From: JAYKJB01 sp035284745 [NCBI: Candidatus Sericytochromatia bacterium] | Lineage (GTDB): Bacteria; Cyanobacteriota; Sericytochromatia; S15B-MN24 | Direction of reading: 5' to 3' | DNA: 64,000 nucleotides | Assembly (NCBI GenBank): GCA_035284745.1 | Contig: JAYKIL010000031.1 | Span: 124,001-188,000, forward strand | Shown: piece by piece, positions 1 to 8,472 of the stretch | Numbering within the stretch: the stretch's first letter is position 1 | Layout of the letters: every line of letters begins with the position of its first letter | Notes under the pieces: model-generated | Seen by the model: the letters and a program-made list of their open reading frames with translations, nothing else | Databases searched by the model: none | Told to the model about the DNA's origin: nothing | Translations under genes and position numbers: made by a program

Positions 1-1
1 A

Positions 2-1702
2 GGGGGGCGCGCTGCCACGCTCTCTTACCAGGGCGCGGATGGGATATTGCGTCGAACACGTTTCGGCTTTTTTCCTGAACCTGTCTCTTTCAGGCGCTTG
101 GAGGCGGCTGAGGAAACGGGTTTTGTGGTTGAGTTCTGCCTGCGTGTTCTCGGCGGTGGGGGGCGTTCCTCCATTGAGATCCACGTCATACCAGAACAAG
201 GCGATGCTCGATGTGCGTTACCGGCGCGTACATTTGCTGACCTGGGTCAATGGCTTCATCAGGAACAGACCCGCAGGAATGCCGGAGCAACCCGTCTGCA
301 CAGCGACAACGCGATATACAACTTGGTCTTGCAAAGGAGCGTGCTGGATCTTGAGACGCTGACTTCCATACAGCCCGAGACGGGCCCTTACATTTCTGCA
401 GGCATCCCCTGGTTTGCATGTCCCTTTGGCCGGGATGCGATTCTGGCTGCTTATCAGAGCCTGATTTTGGGACCGGAACTGGCCAAGGGAACCTTGCGCT
501 ATCTCGCCCGCTTTCAGGGGCGGGATCTTAATGATTTTCGGGACGAAGAACCGGGCAAGATTCTCCACGAGATTCGTTACGGCGAACTGACCAATTTGGG
601 GTTGGTACCCCACGCCCCCTACTATGGCTCCATCGATTCAACTCCCCTGTTTTTGATATTGATTTCAGAAACCTACCGGTGGAGCGGCGATCTCGATTTT
701 GTGCGGGAGATGTGGGAGGCCATTGAGCAAGCATTGATGTGGATCGATGCTTATGGGGATCAAGACGGCGACGGATTTTTGGAATATTCGACGCGATCAA
801 CCCTCGGTTTGTATAACCAAAATTGGAAAGATTCACACAACAGCAATATCGGTCCAGACTTTCGTATTGCATCGCTACCCATCGCGGTCGTCGAGGTGCA
901 AGGCTATGTTTACGACGCCAAACGCCGTATGGCGGAGTTGTGCTATGCGCTCGATCTGCGTGTGATGGGGGATCGTCTGGTACGCGAGGCCGAGGATCTA
1001 AAACAAGCCTTTAACCGCGCGTTTTGGAGTGAAATAGACGGCTTTTATGCCCTAGCCCTTGACGGTGAAAAGCAACCTGTTCGGACTTTGGCGTCGAATA
1101 TGGGCCACGCGTTGTGGAGTGGGATTATTGATTCGTCTCGAATTCCAGAAGTCGTCAGGCGTCTGCTGGCACCCGATATGTTTAGTGGTTGGGGCATACG
1201 TACGCTCAGTGCGGCGATGCCTCCATACAACCCACTCAGCTACCACAATGGCTCGGTTTGGCCTCACGATAATAGTTTGATTGCCTGTGGCCTCGCCAGT
1301 TTGGACTACAAAACGGAAGCCCTCGGGATTATGGAATCGATGTACGAGGCGACGTTGAAGTTTCCATATTTTCGTCTTCCGGAATTATTTTGTGGGTTTT
1401 CCCGTGAGGGAGAGCTTGATACGCCTGTTCCATATCCGGTGGCTTGTTCTCCGCAGGCGTGGGCAGCGGGTGCCAATCTTCTATTTTTGCAGTCCATTTT
1501 AGGGCTGAGTCCTGACGCATCTCGCCAGCAATTATTGATAAGGAAACCGGTCCTGCCCTGTTGGCTCGACAACGTCTATCTTCGTGGTTTACGCGTCGGG
1601 CAGGCTCACGCAGACCTGCAATTTGTCCAACTGCACGGGGTCACGACCGCACGTGTGCTTGAAAAAAGCGGGGGGCCCCTCAAGATTATGATTGAAGGGT
1701 GA
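2..1702 (+). CDS. Amylo-alpha-1,6-glucosidase family protein (5' partial)
   Basis: Putative debranching glucosidase of the glycogen debranching enzyme family, probably acting on alpha-1,6 branches of glycogen or similar glucans. The reading frame is open to the left edge (first full codon at 2) and the residues before the TTG at 47 (YQGADGILRRTRF) fit the N-terminal glycosyl domain of the family, so the gene is cut by the window rather than starting at 47. Family motifs of the (alpha/alpha)6 barrel are present: a GLYNQNWKDS stretch around 809-838 with the candidate acid Asp, FRLPELFCGF near 1371-1400 with a conserved Glu, and HNGSVWPHDN near 1246-1275. The C-terminus is complete. It converges on the GNAT gene and overlaps its 3' end by 17 nt. 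The family is clear, the exact substrate is not. Confidence 0.88.
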   Translation, partial: GGRAATLSYQGADGILRRTRFGFFPEPVSFRRLEAAEETGFVVEFCLRVLGGGGRSSIEIHVIPEQGDARCALPARTFADLGQWLHQEQTRRNAGATRLHSDNAIYNLVLQRSVLDLETLTSIQPETGPYISAGIPWFACPFGRDAILAAYQSLILGPELAKGTLRYLARFQGRDLNDFRDEEPGKILHEIRYGELTNLGLVPHAPYYGSIDSTPLFLILISETYRWSGDLDFVREMWEAIEQALMWIDAYGDQDGDGFLEYSTRSTLGLYNQNWKDSHNSNIGPDFRIASLPIAVVEVQGYVYDAKRRMAELCYALDLRVMGDRLVREAEDLKQAFNRAFWSEIDGFYALALDGEKQPVRTLASNMGHALWSGIIDSSRIPEVVRRLLAPDMFSGWGIRTLSAAMPPYNPLSYHNGSVWPHDNSLIACGLASLDYKTEALGIMESMYEATLKFPYFRLPELFCGFSREGELDTPVPYPVACSPQAWAAGANLLFLQSILGLSPDASRQQLLIRKPVLPCWLDNVYLRGLRVGQAHADLQFVQLHGVTTARVLEKSGGPLKIMIEG

Positions 1703-2141
1703 GCACCATGTGACGGTGAGGGATGGAGCAATCCATAAATACCGGGCCCACCGCCTCAAAACCCATCCGTGAATAAAAACCTTGTGCATGAACTTGACTG
1801 TCCAGTTTGAAAACAGAGACACCCCTAGACACGCCGTGACGCAAGATCTGTTGTAAAAGAGCCGTTCCGGCGCCTTTTTTGCGGTAGGCTTGCCTGATCG
1901 CAAATCGGCCTATTTTCCAGATCTCATCGGTTTTTTCCACCGCGCGGGCGGTTCCGACAGCCAGTCCATCCTCCGTAAAGAGCAACCAGTGACGGGCGTT
2001 GTCGTCGAGTTCGTCCCACTCCTCTTCAGGAGGGACCCCCTGTTCTTGAACAAAAACCTCTGCGCGGATGGCTCTGGCCATTTCCCACTCTGACGGGGTG
2101 CTCACCCTTGCGACGGTAAATTGACTGTCTTGAGGCGCCAT
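1686..2141 (-). CDS. GNAT family N-acetyltransferase
   Basis: Single-domain GNAT acetyltransferase of about 151 residues, expected to move an acetyl group from acetyl-CoA to an unidentified amine. The N-terminal part (IRAEVFVQEQGVPPEEEWDE) is typical of the ElaA/YjcF-like subgroup, and the acetyl-CoA loop is seen as AYRKKGAGTALL. The C-terminal FYSRMGFE motif completes the fold. I chose the ATG at 2141 (MAPQDSQ); the longer frame up to 2243 would run across the cupin promoter and start region on the other strand. It is transcribed away from the cupin gene at 2197, leaving 55 nt between the starts, and its 3' end overlaps the converging glucosidase gene. Confidence 0.85.
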   Translation of the reverse strand: MAPQDSQFTVARVSTPSEWEMARAIRAEVFVQEQGVPPEEEWDELDDNARHWLLFTEDGLAVGTARAVEKTDEIWKIGRFAIRQAYRKKGAGTALLQQILRHGVSRGVSVFKLDSQVHAQGFYSRMGFEAVGPVFMDCSIPHRHMVLTLQS

Positions 2142-2196
2142 TGTGGTACCCTGTGGCTTCGTGGGGTGTTGCCGAGGAGAGATAGGGGAATTCTCG

Positions 2197-2517
2197 ATGC
2201 AAGTAAAAAATATCGGAGACTTTTTTCGGTGCAACGCAGACAAAATTTCAAAAAATCCGGTTTTCGAATCCTCACATCTATTCTTCGACGTTTACGGGAT
2301 TTTGCCGGGGCAATCACAAAAAGTCCACACCCACGAGGACAGCGATAAAATTTATTCGGTTTTGGAAGGGGAGGTGTGTGTCATCTTGGGAGACGAGCAA
2401 AGAAACCTGGTCGCAGGCGAGACTGTAATGGCTGAATCAGGTGTCGCACACGGGATTGTCAACCAGGGGTTGAGTCCCGCGTACGTCTTGGTCGTCATGG
2501 CCCCGAAGCCCCAATAG
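2197..2517 (+). CDS. Small cupin-domain protein
   Basis: Single-cupin protein of 106 residues. The conserved metal-site pattern is visible as KVHTHEDSDKIYSVLEGE (first cupin motif, with two His and a Glu-equivalent) followed by a second motif ending in GVAHGIVNQG, so it should bind a divalent metal in a small beta-barrel. No substrate can be read from the sequence; such proteins include isomerases, dioxygenases and sensors. The ATG at 2197 is preceded by an AGGGGA ribosome binding site at about 2184-2189, so the longer frame from 2143 is not used. It is divergent from the GNAT gene and ends 2 nt before the converging gene at 2519. Confidence 0.83.
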   Translation: MQVKNIGDFFRCNADKISKNPVFESSHLFFDVYGILPGQSQKVHTHEDSDKIYSVLEGEVCVILGDEQRNLVAGETVMAESGVAHGIVNQGLSPAYVLVVMAPKPQ

Positions 2518-2518
2518 C

Positions 2519-2887
2519 TTAGTGTTCACCGCGACGAGATTTTCGCGGTCCGCCTTTCGTTGCGATCCACGCGTTGAGTTCCAATACGGGCGTGAAATAT
2601 TTCCGGCTGCTGCGACCGCAAAACAACATTGCATCGCCCTTGACCTTGCGGGACTCATCTTGTGTGAACCATTGAAGTTCAACAAAGTCAGGGTCACATT
2701 CGGGGCATTGACACAGCAATTCGGGGTGAATGCCCTTGATGGATACCTTCTCACGCACCGAGCGAACATCGCCGCTCGCCTCCTCCACCGGGTCTGTCGT
2801 TTCCGCACTGCCTTCTGAAGATTCTGTATTAACCGAGGTTTCAGCATCTAGTGTCGCGACTTCTGGCTGTGTGTCTTTATCTTCCAT
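2519..2887 (-). CDS. Hypothetical protein, acidic N-terminus and CxCxxC cluster
   Basis: Protein of about 122 residues that I do not recognise. The first 45 residues (from MEDKDTQPEV) are acidic, rich in Glu, Thr and Ser and probably disordered. The second half is more ordered and holds a compact cysteine cluster, LLCQCPECDPDF, followed by a basic tail (KGGPRKSRRGEH). The cysteines could bind a metal but this is only a guess. The start ATG at 2887 lies inside the last codons of the gene at 2877-3506 (11 nt overlap), so the two are very likely co-transcribed and translationally coupled. Confidence 0.6.
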   Translation of the reverse strand: MEDKDTQPEVATLDAETSVNTESSEGSAETTDPVEEASGDVRSVREKVSIKGIHPELLCQCPECDPDFVELQWFTQDESRKVKGDAMLFCGRSSRKYFTPVLELNAWIATKGGPRKSRRGEH

Positions 2888-3506
2888 ACGCCGTTTTTTG
2901 CTCCACGAGGGACCGAGTTGCAATGGCCCGGAATAAGGCGTGACAACTGGTCGATAAGAACTCCGCCACCCAAGACCACTGGGCTGGATGCAACAAGACA
3001 TCTCCGGTATTGGGGTGCCTGGCAAGAATCGTACTACACGCTTTCTCTACGCGTTGTAGATCGGCATCAAGCAGTTCAGGGTGATAGCTTGGTTTTACCA
3101 CTTCAACCAAGGTTGCCGCCACCCTGGCCGCGCGTGCCTTTCTGGGGGGGGCGACGGTCAGCCCTTTGCCGCACGGGCGCATTCCGCGGCAGGTGACGCG
3201 CAAATGTTCGAGTATTTGTGCTTCGGGTGCTTCAATCACCTGTTGACGCGTCGCCAGCCTTGTGAAGAGCTCGGCCGCTTCGTTAAACAGGCTCGCCACT
3301 TCGTAAACTTCTGCCGCATGCTGCATGTCCCAATACACTCCACATCCACGGAAGGAAAAGTAATCAATGGATCCTTGAGGCTGAAAAGATGACAACACGT
3401 GTATGCTGCCGCGACTCAGGATAACATAATGTTCCCCTTCAAACCACCATGTGCTGAGGGCTTCTGGAGAAAATAGGGGTGAAATTGGCCGCTGAGCACG
3501 CTGCAC
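2877..3506 (-). CDS. Hypothetical protein
   Basis: About 209 residues, family not recognised. The N-terminal part (STWWFEGEHYVILSRGSIHV, then FSFRGCGVYWDM) looks globular. The middle contains helical stretches (NEAAELFTRLATRQQVIEAP) and a basic stretch, and the C-terminus is helical. The frame is open further upstream to 3773, but that part overlaps the opposite permease gene; I set the start at the GTG at 3506 by position only, so it is uncertain. An 8-base G:C run at 3144-3151 lies in the gene. It overlaps the next gene by 11 nt and diverges from the permease at 3595. Confidence 0.55.
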   Translation of the reverse strand: MQRAQRPISPLFSPEALSTWWFEGEHYVILSRGSIHVLSSFQPQGSIDYFSFRGCGVYWDMQHAAEVYEVASLFNEAAELFTRLATRQQVIEAPEAQILEHLRVTCRGMRPCGKGLTVAPPRKARAARVAATLVEVVKPSYHPELLDADLQRVEKACSTILARHPNTGDVLLHPAQWSWVAEFLSTSCHALFRAIATRSLVEQKTAYGR

Positions 3507-3594
3507 GATACAATGAACGCCACTGCGGTTGTTCGCTGCACATGGTGTGGCAGGCGGGGCACCGGGAGTTCTGTGCAGGGAGGTAAGAAGAGTC

Positions 3595-5016
3595 GTGCTG
3601 ACAAAGATTCTGCGTCGTAAGTCGCTGGAAATGGTCTCACGTCCCGAGGGTTCGGGTTTAAAGCGTACACTGAGCGCTTTTGATCTCATCGTTCTTGGGG
3701 TAGGGGCCATTATCGGTGCCGGGATCTTCGTGATTGCGGGCAAGGGGGCACAGTCCGCTGGCCCCGCGATCATGTTGTCCTTTGTGGTGGTGGGACTGGC
3801 TTGTCTCTGCGCAGCTCTGTGTTACGCGGAACTCGCGTCGATGATTCCGGCCGCTGGCAGCGCTTATGCTTACACATACACGACGATGGGGGAATTTCCG
3901 GCCTGGTTGATTGGCTGGTTTTTGGTGTTGGAATATACGGTTGCGAGCGCAGCGGTCGCGGCGGGGTGGTCTGCCTATTTCGCTAAGATATTGAAAATGG
4001 TCGGATTGGAGCTGCCAACAGCCCTCACCTCCTCGCCTTTGGAAGCTGCACATCCGGGGTTGTTTAATTTGCCAGCTGCCGCGATTGCTCTATTTGTCAC
4101 CGGTTTGCTGGTGCTGGGCGTGCGCGAGAGTGCCCGTGCGAATGCGGCTTTCGTGGCTCTCAAGATTGGGGTCTTGTTGGCCTTCATCGTGGTCGCCTTG
4201 CCGGCGGTTAAACCGGGGAACTGGGAACCGTTCATGCCGTTTGGCTGGCAGGGGGTGCTGGCGGGGGGGGCGCTGATCTTCTTTGCTTATATCGGCTTTG
4301 ATGCGGTCGCGACCACGGCTGAGGAGGCGAAAAATCCTCAACGTGACTTGCCCATTGGTATTTTGGGTTCACTTTTGGTCTGCACCCTGTTCTACATTAC
4401 AGTGGCGGCGGTGATGACAGGAATGGTGCCGTTTCAGGAACTCAATCATCCGGCCCCTTTGGCACGCGCCTTGACGTTGGTGGGGCAAGAGAAATGGGCC
4501 GCCCTCATATCCTTCGGTGCCGTCTTTGGTTTAACGAGCGTTCTGATGGTGCTCATGATGGGAATGCCACGGATTTGGTTTGCCATGAGTCGGGATGGTT
4601 TATTGCCTCCCCTGTTCGCGAAGATTCATCCGCAATATGGGACGCCGTGGGTTGCCACCATTATTAATGGGGTGGCCGTGGCGATTATCACGGGCTTGTT
4701 GCGTTTGGATGAAATTGCGGAGATGACCAACATTGGAACGCTGTCAGCGTTTATGGTGGTTGCGGCAGGTGTTTGGATTTTGCGCCGTCAGCGGCCAGAA
4801 TTGCCGCGCGCGTTTCGGGCACCCGCTTTGCCGTTGGTGGCCGGTTTTGCGATTGTCTCCTGCGGGGCCATGATGCTGAAGCTGTCTGCGACCACTTGGA
4901 TGCTGTTCGCGGTCTGGACGGTCTTGGGCATCATTGTTTACTTCGCATACAGCCTGCGCCACAGCGCGCTTCAGCAGGCCTCTGAAACCTCCCCAGAAGG
5001 CTCTCCTGTCGCGTGA
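3595..5016 (+). CDS. APC superfamily amino acid permease
   Basis: Inner-membrane amino acid transporter of 473 residues with about 12 hydrophobic segments, close in length and pattern to the cationic amino acid transporter (CAT/YfnA-like) branch. The helix-1 signature LIVLGVGAIIGAGIFV begins near residue 30, and the family loop YIGFDAVATTAEEAKNPQRD lies about mid-protein. The start is the GTG at 3595, 11 nt after a GGAGG at 3579-3583; the longer frame from 3529 is unlikely. Its stop overlaps the GTG start of the adenylate cyclase gene (GTGA, 5013-5016), so transport and cyclic nucleotide signalling are in one transcript. Substrate is not certain. Confidence 0.9.
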   Translation: MLTKILRRKSLEMVSRPEGSGLKRTLSAFDLIVLGVGAIIGAGIFVIAGKGAQSAGPAIMLSFVVVGLACLCAALCYAELASMIPAAGSAYAYTYTTMGEFPAWLIGWFLVLEYTVASAAVAAGWSAYFAKILKMVGLELPTALTSSPLEAAHPGLFNLPAAAIALFVTGLLVLGVRESARANAAFVALKIGVLLAFIVVALPAVKPGNWEPFMPFGWQGVLAGGALIFFAYIGFDAVATTAEEAKNPQRDLPIGILGSLLVCTLFYITVAAVMTGMVPFQELNHPAPLARALTLVGQEKWAALISFGAVFGLTSVLMVLMMGMPRIWFAMSRDGLLPPLFAKIHPQYGTPWVATIINGVAVAIITGLLRLDEIAEMTNIGTLSAFMVVAAGVWILRRQRPELPRAFRAPALPLVAGFAIVSCGAMMLKLSATTWMLFAVWTVLGIIVYFAYSLRHSALQQASETSPEGSPVA

Positions 5017-6884
5017 GGCAACCAGAGGGCTCTTTTGACGTCGCTCGCCCAAGTGTCACGCGTGTGAAGGGCGTTTGGGTGGGCCTCGTCATCGCCTTAT
5101 TCTGGCTGGGAATCTCTTGGTTTGGTGGTTTGCAGCGAGCCCAATGGGCCGCCTACCACTTACTGTTTGACCTGCGCGGGCCGCAGGCACCGCCTGGCGC
5201 AGTCACGATAGTGGCGGTGGACGAGGCCAGTATGGAGGCGCTCGGGGCCTGGCCTGTCTCCCGGCAGATATGGGCAGAGTTGATTAATGGCTTGTTCGCG
5301 GCGCGCGCTCGTGTGGTCGGCATCGATATAACTTTTGTACAAGCGGCCCCTGATGGGGTCTCAGATCGCATTTTCTCGGGGGCCCTCAGCCGCTATGAGG
5401 GCCGGGTGGTTCTCGCAGCTAATTTCCAGCCGATGCAGACCGCGGGGTCTCAGGGACTGCAACTGGTGTTACCACACCCCCGACTCAGGTCCGCGGCGGA
5501 GGTTGGTATCGTCGACTTGCCGTTTGATTCGGACGGTGCAATTCACCGATTTCCCTCGCTTGTGTCAGGGCTGGATGTGGATGACGTCTCTGCTCAGAAG
5601 GATTACGAGGGTTTTGCGTACGCAGTGGCTGTTCGTTATGCCTCCGCGCCTATTGAACGCTTGAATGATCGCTTGATCAATTATTCGGGCCCACCGGGAT
5701 GGTTGCGCCGTGTCAGCTTGATTTCGGCCCTCGAGGCCATCCGGGCGGGCGACTCTGAAATTGTAGAAGGTTTTAGAGACAAGGCGGTCTTGATTGGTGC
5801 CACCGCACTGCGCCTGCAAGACCAGTATCCTACGCCTTTTTCTGCGACTTTCACGGGTGCAGGCAGCGCGACTTATATGCCGGGCGTCGAAATTCACGCC
5901 CACGCGGTCGCCACGTTATTGAATGGAAACCACGTACGAACGCCGCCGGCATTTTTTGGTTTCTTGGCAAACCTGGCGTGGGGGTTGGGGCTTGGTCTGC
6001 TCCTGTTTCCCTTGTCGCCGCGCCCCGCTTTGACGGCTGCTGCGCTGAGTCTATTGCTCCTCTTATCCGGGGTGATGGCTTGCTTTTTTTATCTTAATCT
6101 GTGGATAGACGCGGTTGTCCCCTCCCTTATTGTTGTGATGACGTTGGTGTCAGGCATTGCGGTGCAGTACGCCCAAGCAGAAGCGCAACGACGGATAACG
6201 CGTCGGACGTTTGAGCGGTATGTGGCCCGGGAGATCGTGGAAATGTTACTTGCAAAGCCCTGGCTTGCGCCGCGAATGGGGGGCGAGAGTCGTGAGGTGA
6301 CTCTCCTGTTCTCTGATGTGCGCGCGTTCACCTCATTATCTGAGCAACGCACGCCGGAGGAGGTTGTCGCTTTTTTGAATGCTTATTTAACGGAAATGGC
6401 GCGGGTCATCCGCCAGGAAATGGGCTGCATCGATAAGTACATCGGAGATGCGATCCTCGCGGTGTGGGGCAACGTCATTCCCATCTCTTCTGAGGAGGCT
6501 GCGCGTCGTGCAGTCCGCGCAGCGCTCAAGATGTTGGCAAGTCTCGAACAACGGCGGGCCGAATGGTCGCAACAAGGCTTTCCCGATCTTGCGATTGGGA
6601 TTGGCATTAATACGGGGGACGCCGTGGTCGGAAATATCGGTTCACCCGAGAAAATGGAGTTTGGAGTGATTGGGGACGCCGTGAATGTTGCAAGCCGTCT
6701 GGAAGGTTTGACCAAGGAGCACGGGGCCTTGCTTGTCAGTGCTCGCACCCGTGAGTTACTGGGTGATGGTTTCAATTGTGAACGGATCGGCCCTATCCCG
6801 GTCAAAGGGCGGGTCCAACCCGTTGAGGTGTGGCGGGTGCTTGGCGAAGTCGCTCCGGTTCCAGAGCACCGGGCGACGTGGTAA
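5013..6884 (+). CDS. CHASE2 domain adenylate/guanylate cyclase (class III)
   Basis: Membrane sensor cyclase of 623 residues. An N-terminal membrane helix (about residues 18-38) is followed by an extracytoplasmic CHASE2 domain (about 45-290, with TIVAVDEASMEALGAWP at its start), then three membrane helices (about 310-390) and a C-terminal class III cyclase domain. The catalytic domain keeps both metal-binding Asp motifs (LLFSDVRAFTSLS and CIDKYIGDAILAVWG) and the Asn/Arg transition-state motif (GDAVNVASRLEG), so it should be active; Lys and Asp at the purine-selecting positions favour ATP and cAMP. The GTG start overlaps the permease stop. The MCE operon begins 44 nt downstream on the same strand and may be co-transcribed. 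The signal sensed by CHASE2 is unknown. Confidence 0.9.
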   Translation: MRQPEGSFDVARPSVTRVKGVWVGLVIALFWLGISWFGGLQRAQWAAYHLLFDLRGPQAPPGAVTIVAVDEASMEALGAWPVSRQIWAELINGLFAARARVVGIDITFVQAAPDGVSDRIFSGALSRYEGRVVLAANFQPMQTAGSQGLQLVLPHPRLRSAAEVGIVDLPFDSDGAIHRFPSLVSGLDVDDVSAQKDYEGFAYAVAVRYASAPIERLNDRLINYSGPPGWLRRVSLISALEAIRAGDSEIVEGFRDKAVLIGATALRLQDQYPTPFSATFTGAGSATYMPGVEIHAHAVATLLNGNHVRTPPAFFGFLANLAWGLGLGLLLFPLSPRPALTAAALSLLLLLSGVMACFFYLNLWIDAVVPSLIVVMTLVSGIAVQYAQAEAQRRITRRTFERYVAREIVEMLLAKPWLAPRMGGESREVTLLFSDVRAFTSLSEQRTPEEVVAFLNAYLTEMARVIRQEMGCIDKYIGDAILAVWGNVIPISSEEAARRAVRAALKMLASLEQRRAEWSQQGFPDLAIGIGINTGDAVVGNIGSPEKMEFGVIGDAVNVASRLEGLTKEHGALLVSARTRELLGDGFNCERIGPIPVKGRVQPVEVWRVLGEVAPVPEHRATW

Positions 6885-6928
6885 ATTAAGGGGTCATCCG
6901 CGCTTGTGGCGCGTGTCGGGATCCAACC

Positions 6929-7693
6929 ATGCAAGCTGCTATGCGTTCTACCCTGCAGAGTATTGGGCAACTGGGCCAGTTCTGTGGAGAAATCGTTGAC
7001 GGTCTGTTGCGAAGACCATACTACCGGGCGGAGGTCATCTTAAATTCCCGGCGGGTGGCGTTTCAGTGTATTGTGCCTGTCGCCGCCATTTTGTTTCCCA
7101 CGGGCATGATTACAGCCCTGATGGGCCTAAAAATCATGGCTCTGTTCGGCACGGAAAGAATGCTATCGAGCCTCTTGGCGCAGGGTATTGTGAAGGAAAT
7201 GGCGCCCGCTTTAGCGGGCATTATGATTGCCTCTCAAGCAGGGTCCGCCATCGCCGGAGAGATTGGCACCATGCGCGTCAAAGAAGAAATAGATGCGCTG
7301 GGGGTCATGGCCATAAACCCCGTGAAGTACCTGGTGATTCCTCGGTTGGTCGCGCTTGCTTTCGTGTGTCCGTTGATCTCGGTGATTGCGACGGCGAGTG
7401 GAATGCTGGGCGGTTTCACGGTGGCGGTCCTGCTGAAAGGTCAAAATTACGGTGTGTTTCTGGCGAACTTACTGGCATTTGTGACGTTGGCAGATATCTA
7501 CGCAGGTCTGCTCAAGGCTGCCGTCTTTGGCTTGGCGGTTGGATTGATCGCTTGTTTCTATGGATACAACGTGACGGGGGGCGCGGTCGGAGTTGGTAAA
7601 GCAGCCAACAATACGGTGGTTCATTCGATTGTTGCTGTGGCTGTTTTGAACTATGCCATGACCACACTGCTGCTGCGGGTATTTGGCGCGTGA
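6929..7693 (+). CDS. MlaE/YrbE-type ABC permease, first copy
   Basis: Inner-membrane permease of 254 residues for an MCE-type lipid transporter. The MlaE family core is clear: hydrophobic segments around a conserved cytosolic stretch IGTMRVKEEIDALGVMAINP, followed by VKYLVIPR. The permease is expected to work with the MlaF-like ATPase and the MCE protein of the same operon to move phospholipids or other lipids across the envelope. The next gene is a second, diverged copy of the same family that overlaps it by 4 nt, which suggests that a heterodimer replaces the usual MlaE homodimer. The start at 6929 has no strong ribosome binding site; ATG 6941 is an alternative. Confidence 0.9.
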   Translation: MQAAMRSTLQSIGQLGQFCGEIVDGLLRRPYYRAEVILNSRRVAFQCIVPVAAILFPTGMITALMGLKIMALFGTERMLSSLLAQGIVKEMAPALAGIMIASQAGSAIAGEIGTMRVKEEIDALGVMAINPVKYLVIPRLVALAFVCPLISVIATASGMLGGFTVAVLLKGQNYGVFLANLLAFVTLADIYAGLLKAAVFGLAVGLIACFYGYNVTGGAVGVGKAANNTVVHSIVAVAVLNYAMTTLLLRVFGA

Positions 7694-8472
7694 CCGTCGT
7701 GGCAGGGCTGTTGCGTGATGTCGGTTCGGGGGCCACTCGCATTTTGCGTTGGCTGGGCCAGTTGGGCTTTTTTGCTGCCGAGGTGGTTCACTGGACGTTG
7801 CTCCGCAAACCGCCGTTCTTGGAGGTGGTCGAACAATGCGTTCGCATTGGCATACATACCGTGGGAATCCTGATGTGCGTGTTATTTTTCATCGGGGCGA
7901 ATGTGGCATTGGTCGGCTACGTCATTTTTAAACAGTTTGGTGGGCAAGACATGGTTGGGATTTATGTGGGCCTGTCTTGCGTCATTGGACTGGCCCCCCT
8001 GATCGTAGGGGCGATGTTGGCGGCGAAACCCGGAACAGAAATCGCCGCCACGGTGGCGTCCATGCGGGTGAAGGAGCAAATTGATGCCCTCGAGGTGATG
8101 GCGGTGAATCCGTATTGGTACCTGATGGTGCCCCGTTTGTTGGCTTACATTGTGGTCACGCCCCCCTTGTTTGCGTTGGCCGTCGTCGCGAGTGTGGGGG
8201 GCGGGTATGTGGCTGCCGTGTACCAGTTGGGCATCAATCCCGGCGTATTTATGGCCGATGTTCTGAGATTTTTGAGCTTCTCTGACCTTTGGAAAGGCCT
8301 CATTCGTGCGGAGGTTTTTGCGGTTTCTATTTGCTTTTTGGCCTGTTTCTATGGATTCACGAGTCGTCCGGGTCCGGCGGGCGTCAGTCGGGCCATCAAT
8401 CTTGCCGTGGTGGTGGGCAGCACAACAATTATCGTGGCAAATTATTTTTTGACGGAGTTAATGTACGGATGA
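7690..8472 (+). CDS. MlaE/YrbE-type ABC permease, second copy
   Basis: Second MlaE-family permease, 260 residues, clearly homologous to its upstream neighbour: the signature reads VASMRVKEQIDALEVMAVNP here, followed by YWYLMVPR. Outside the signature the two differ strongly, so this is an old duplication rather than a recent one. The GTG at 7690 overlaps the stop of the first copy (GTGA) and its own stop overlaps the ATPase start (ATGA), giving tight translational coupling. The pairing recalls the YrbEA/YrbEB pairs of actinobacterial mce operons. It sits in the inner membrane with about five hydrophobic segments. Confidence 0.9.
   Translation: MTVVAGLLRDVGSGATRILRWLGQLGFFAAEVVHWTLLRKPPFLEVVEQCVRIGIHTVGILMCVLFFIGANVALVGYVIFKQFGGQDMVGIYVGLSCVIGLAPLIVGAMLAAKPGTEIAATVASMRVKEQIDALEVMAVNPYWYLMVPRLLAYIVVTPPLFALAVVASVGGGYVAAVYQLGINPGVFMADVLRFLSFSDLWKGLIRAEVFAVSICFLACFYGFTSRPGPAGVSRAINLAVVVGSTTIIVANYFLTELMYG

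Noticed and set aside
2143-2243. Longer starts for the divergent GNAT and cupin genes that overlap each other
   Set aside because: The later starts (2141 and 2197) leave room for promoters and the cupin start has a good ribosome binding site.
3144-3151. G8 tract in an unknown gene (and another at 4263-4270 in the permease gene) as phase-variation sites
   Set aside because: Gly-Gly codons explain these runs, G-rich stretches are common across the window and both frames are intact.
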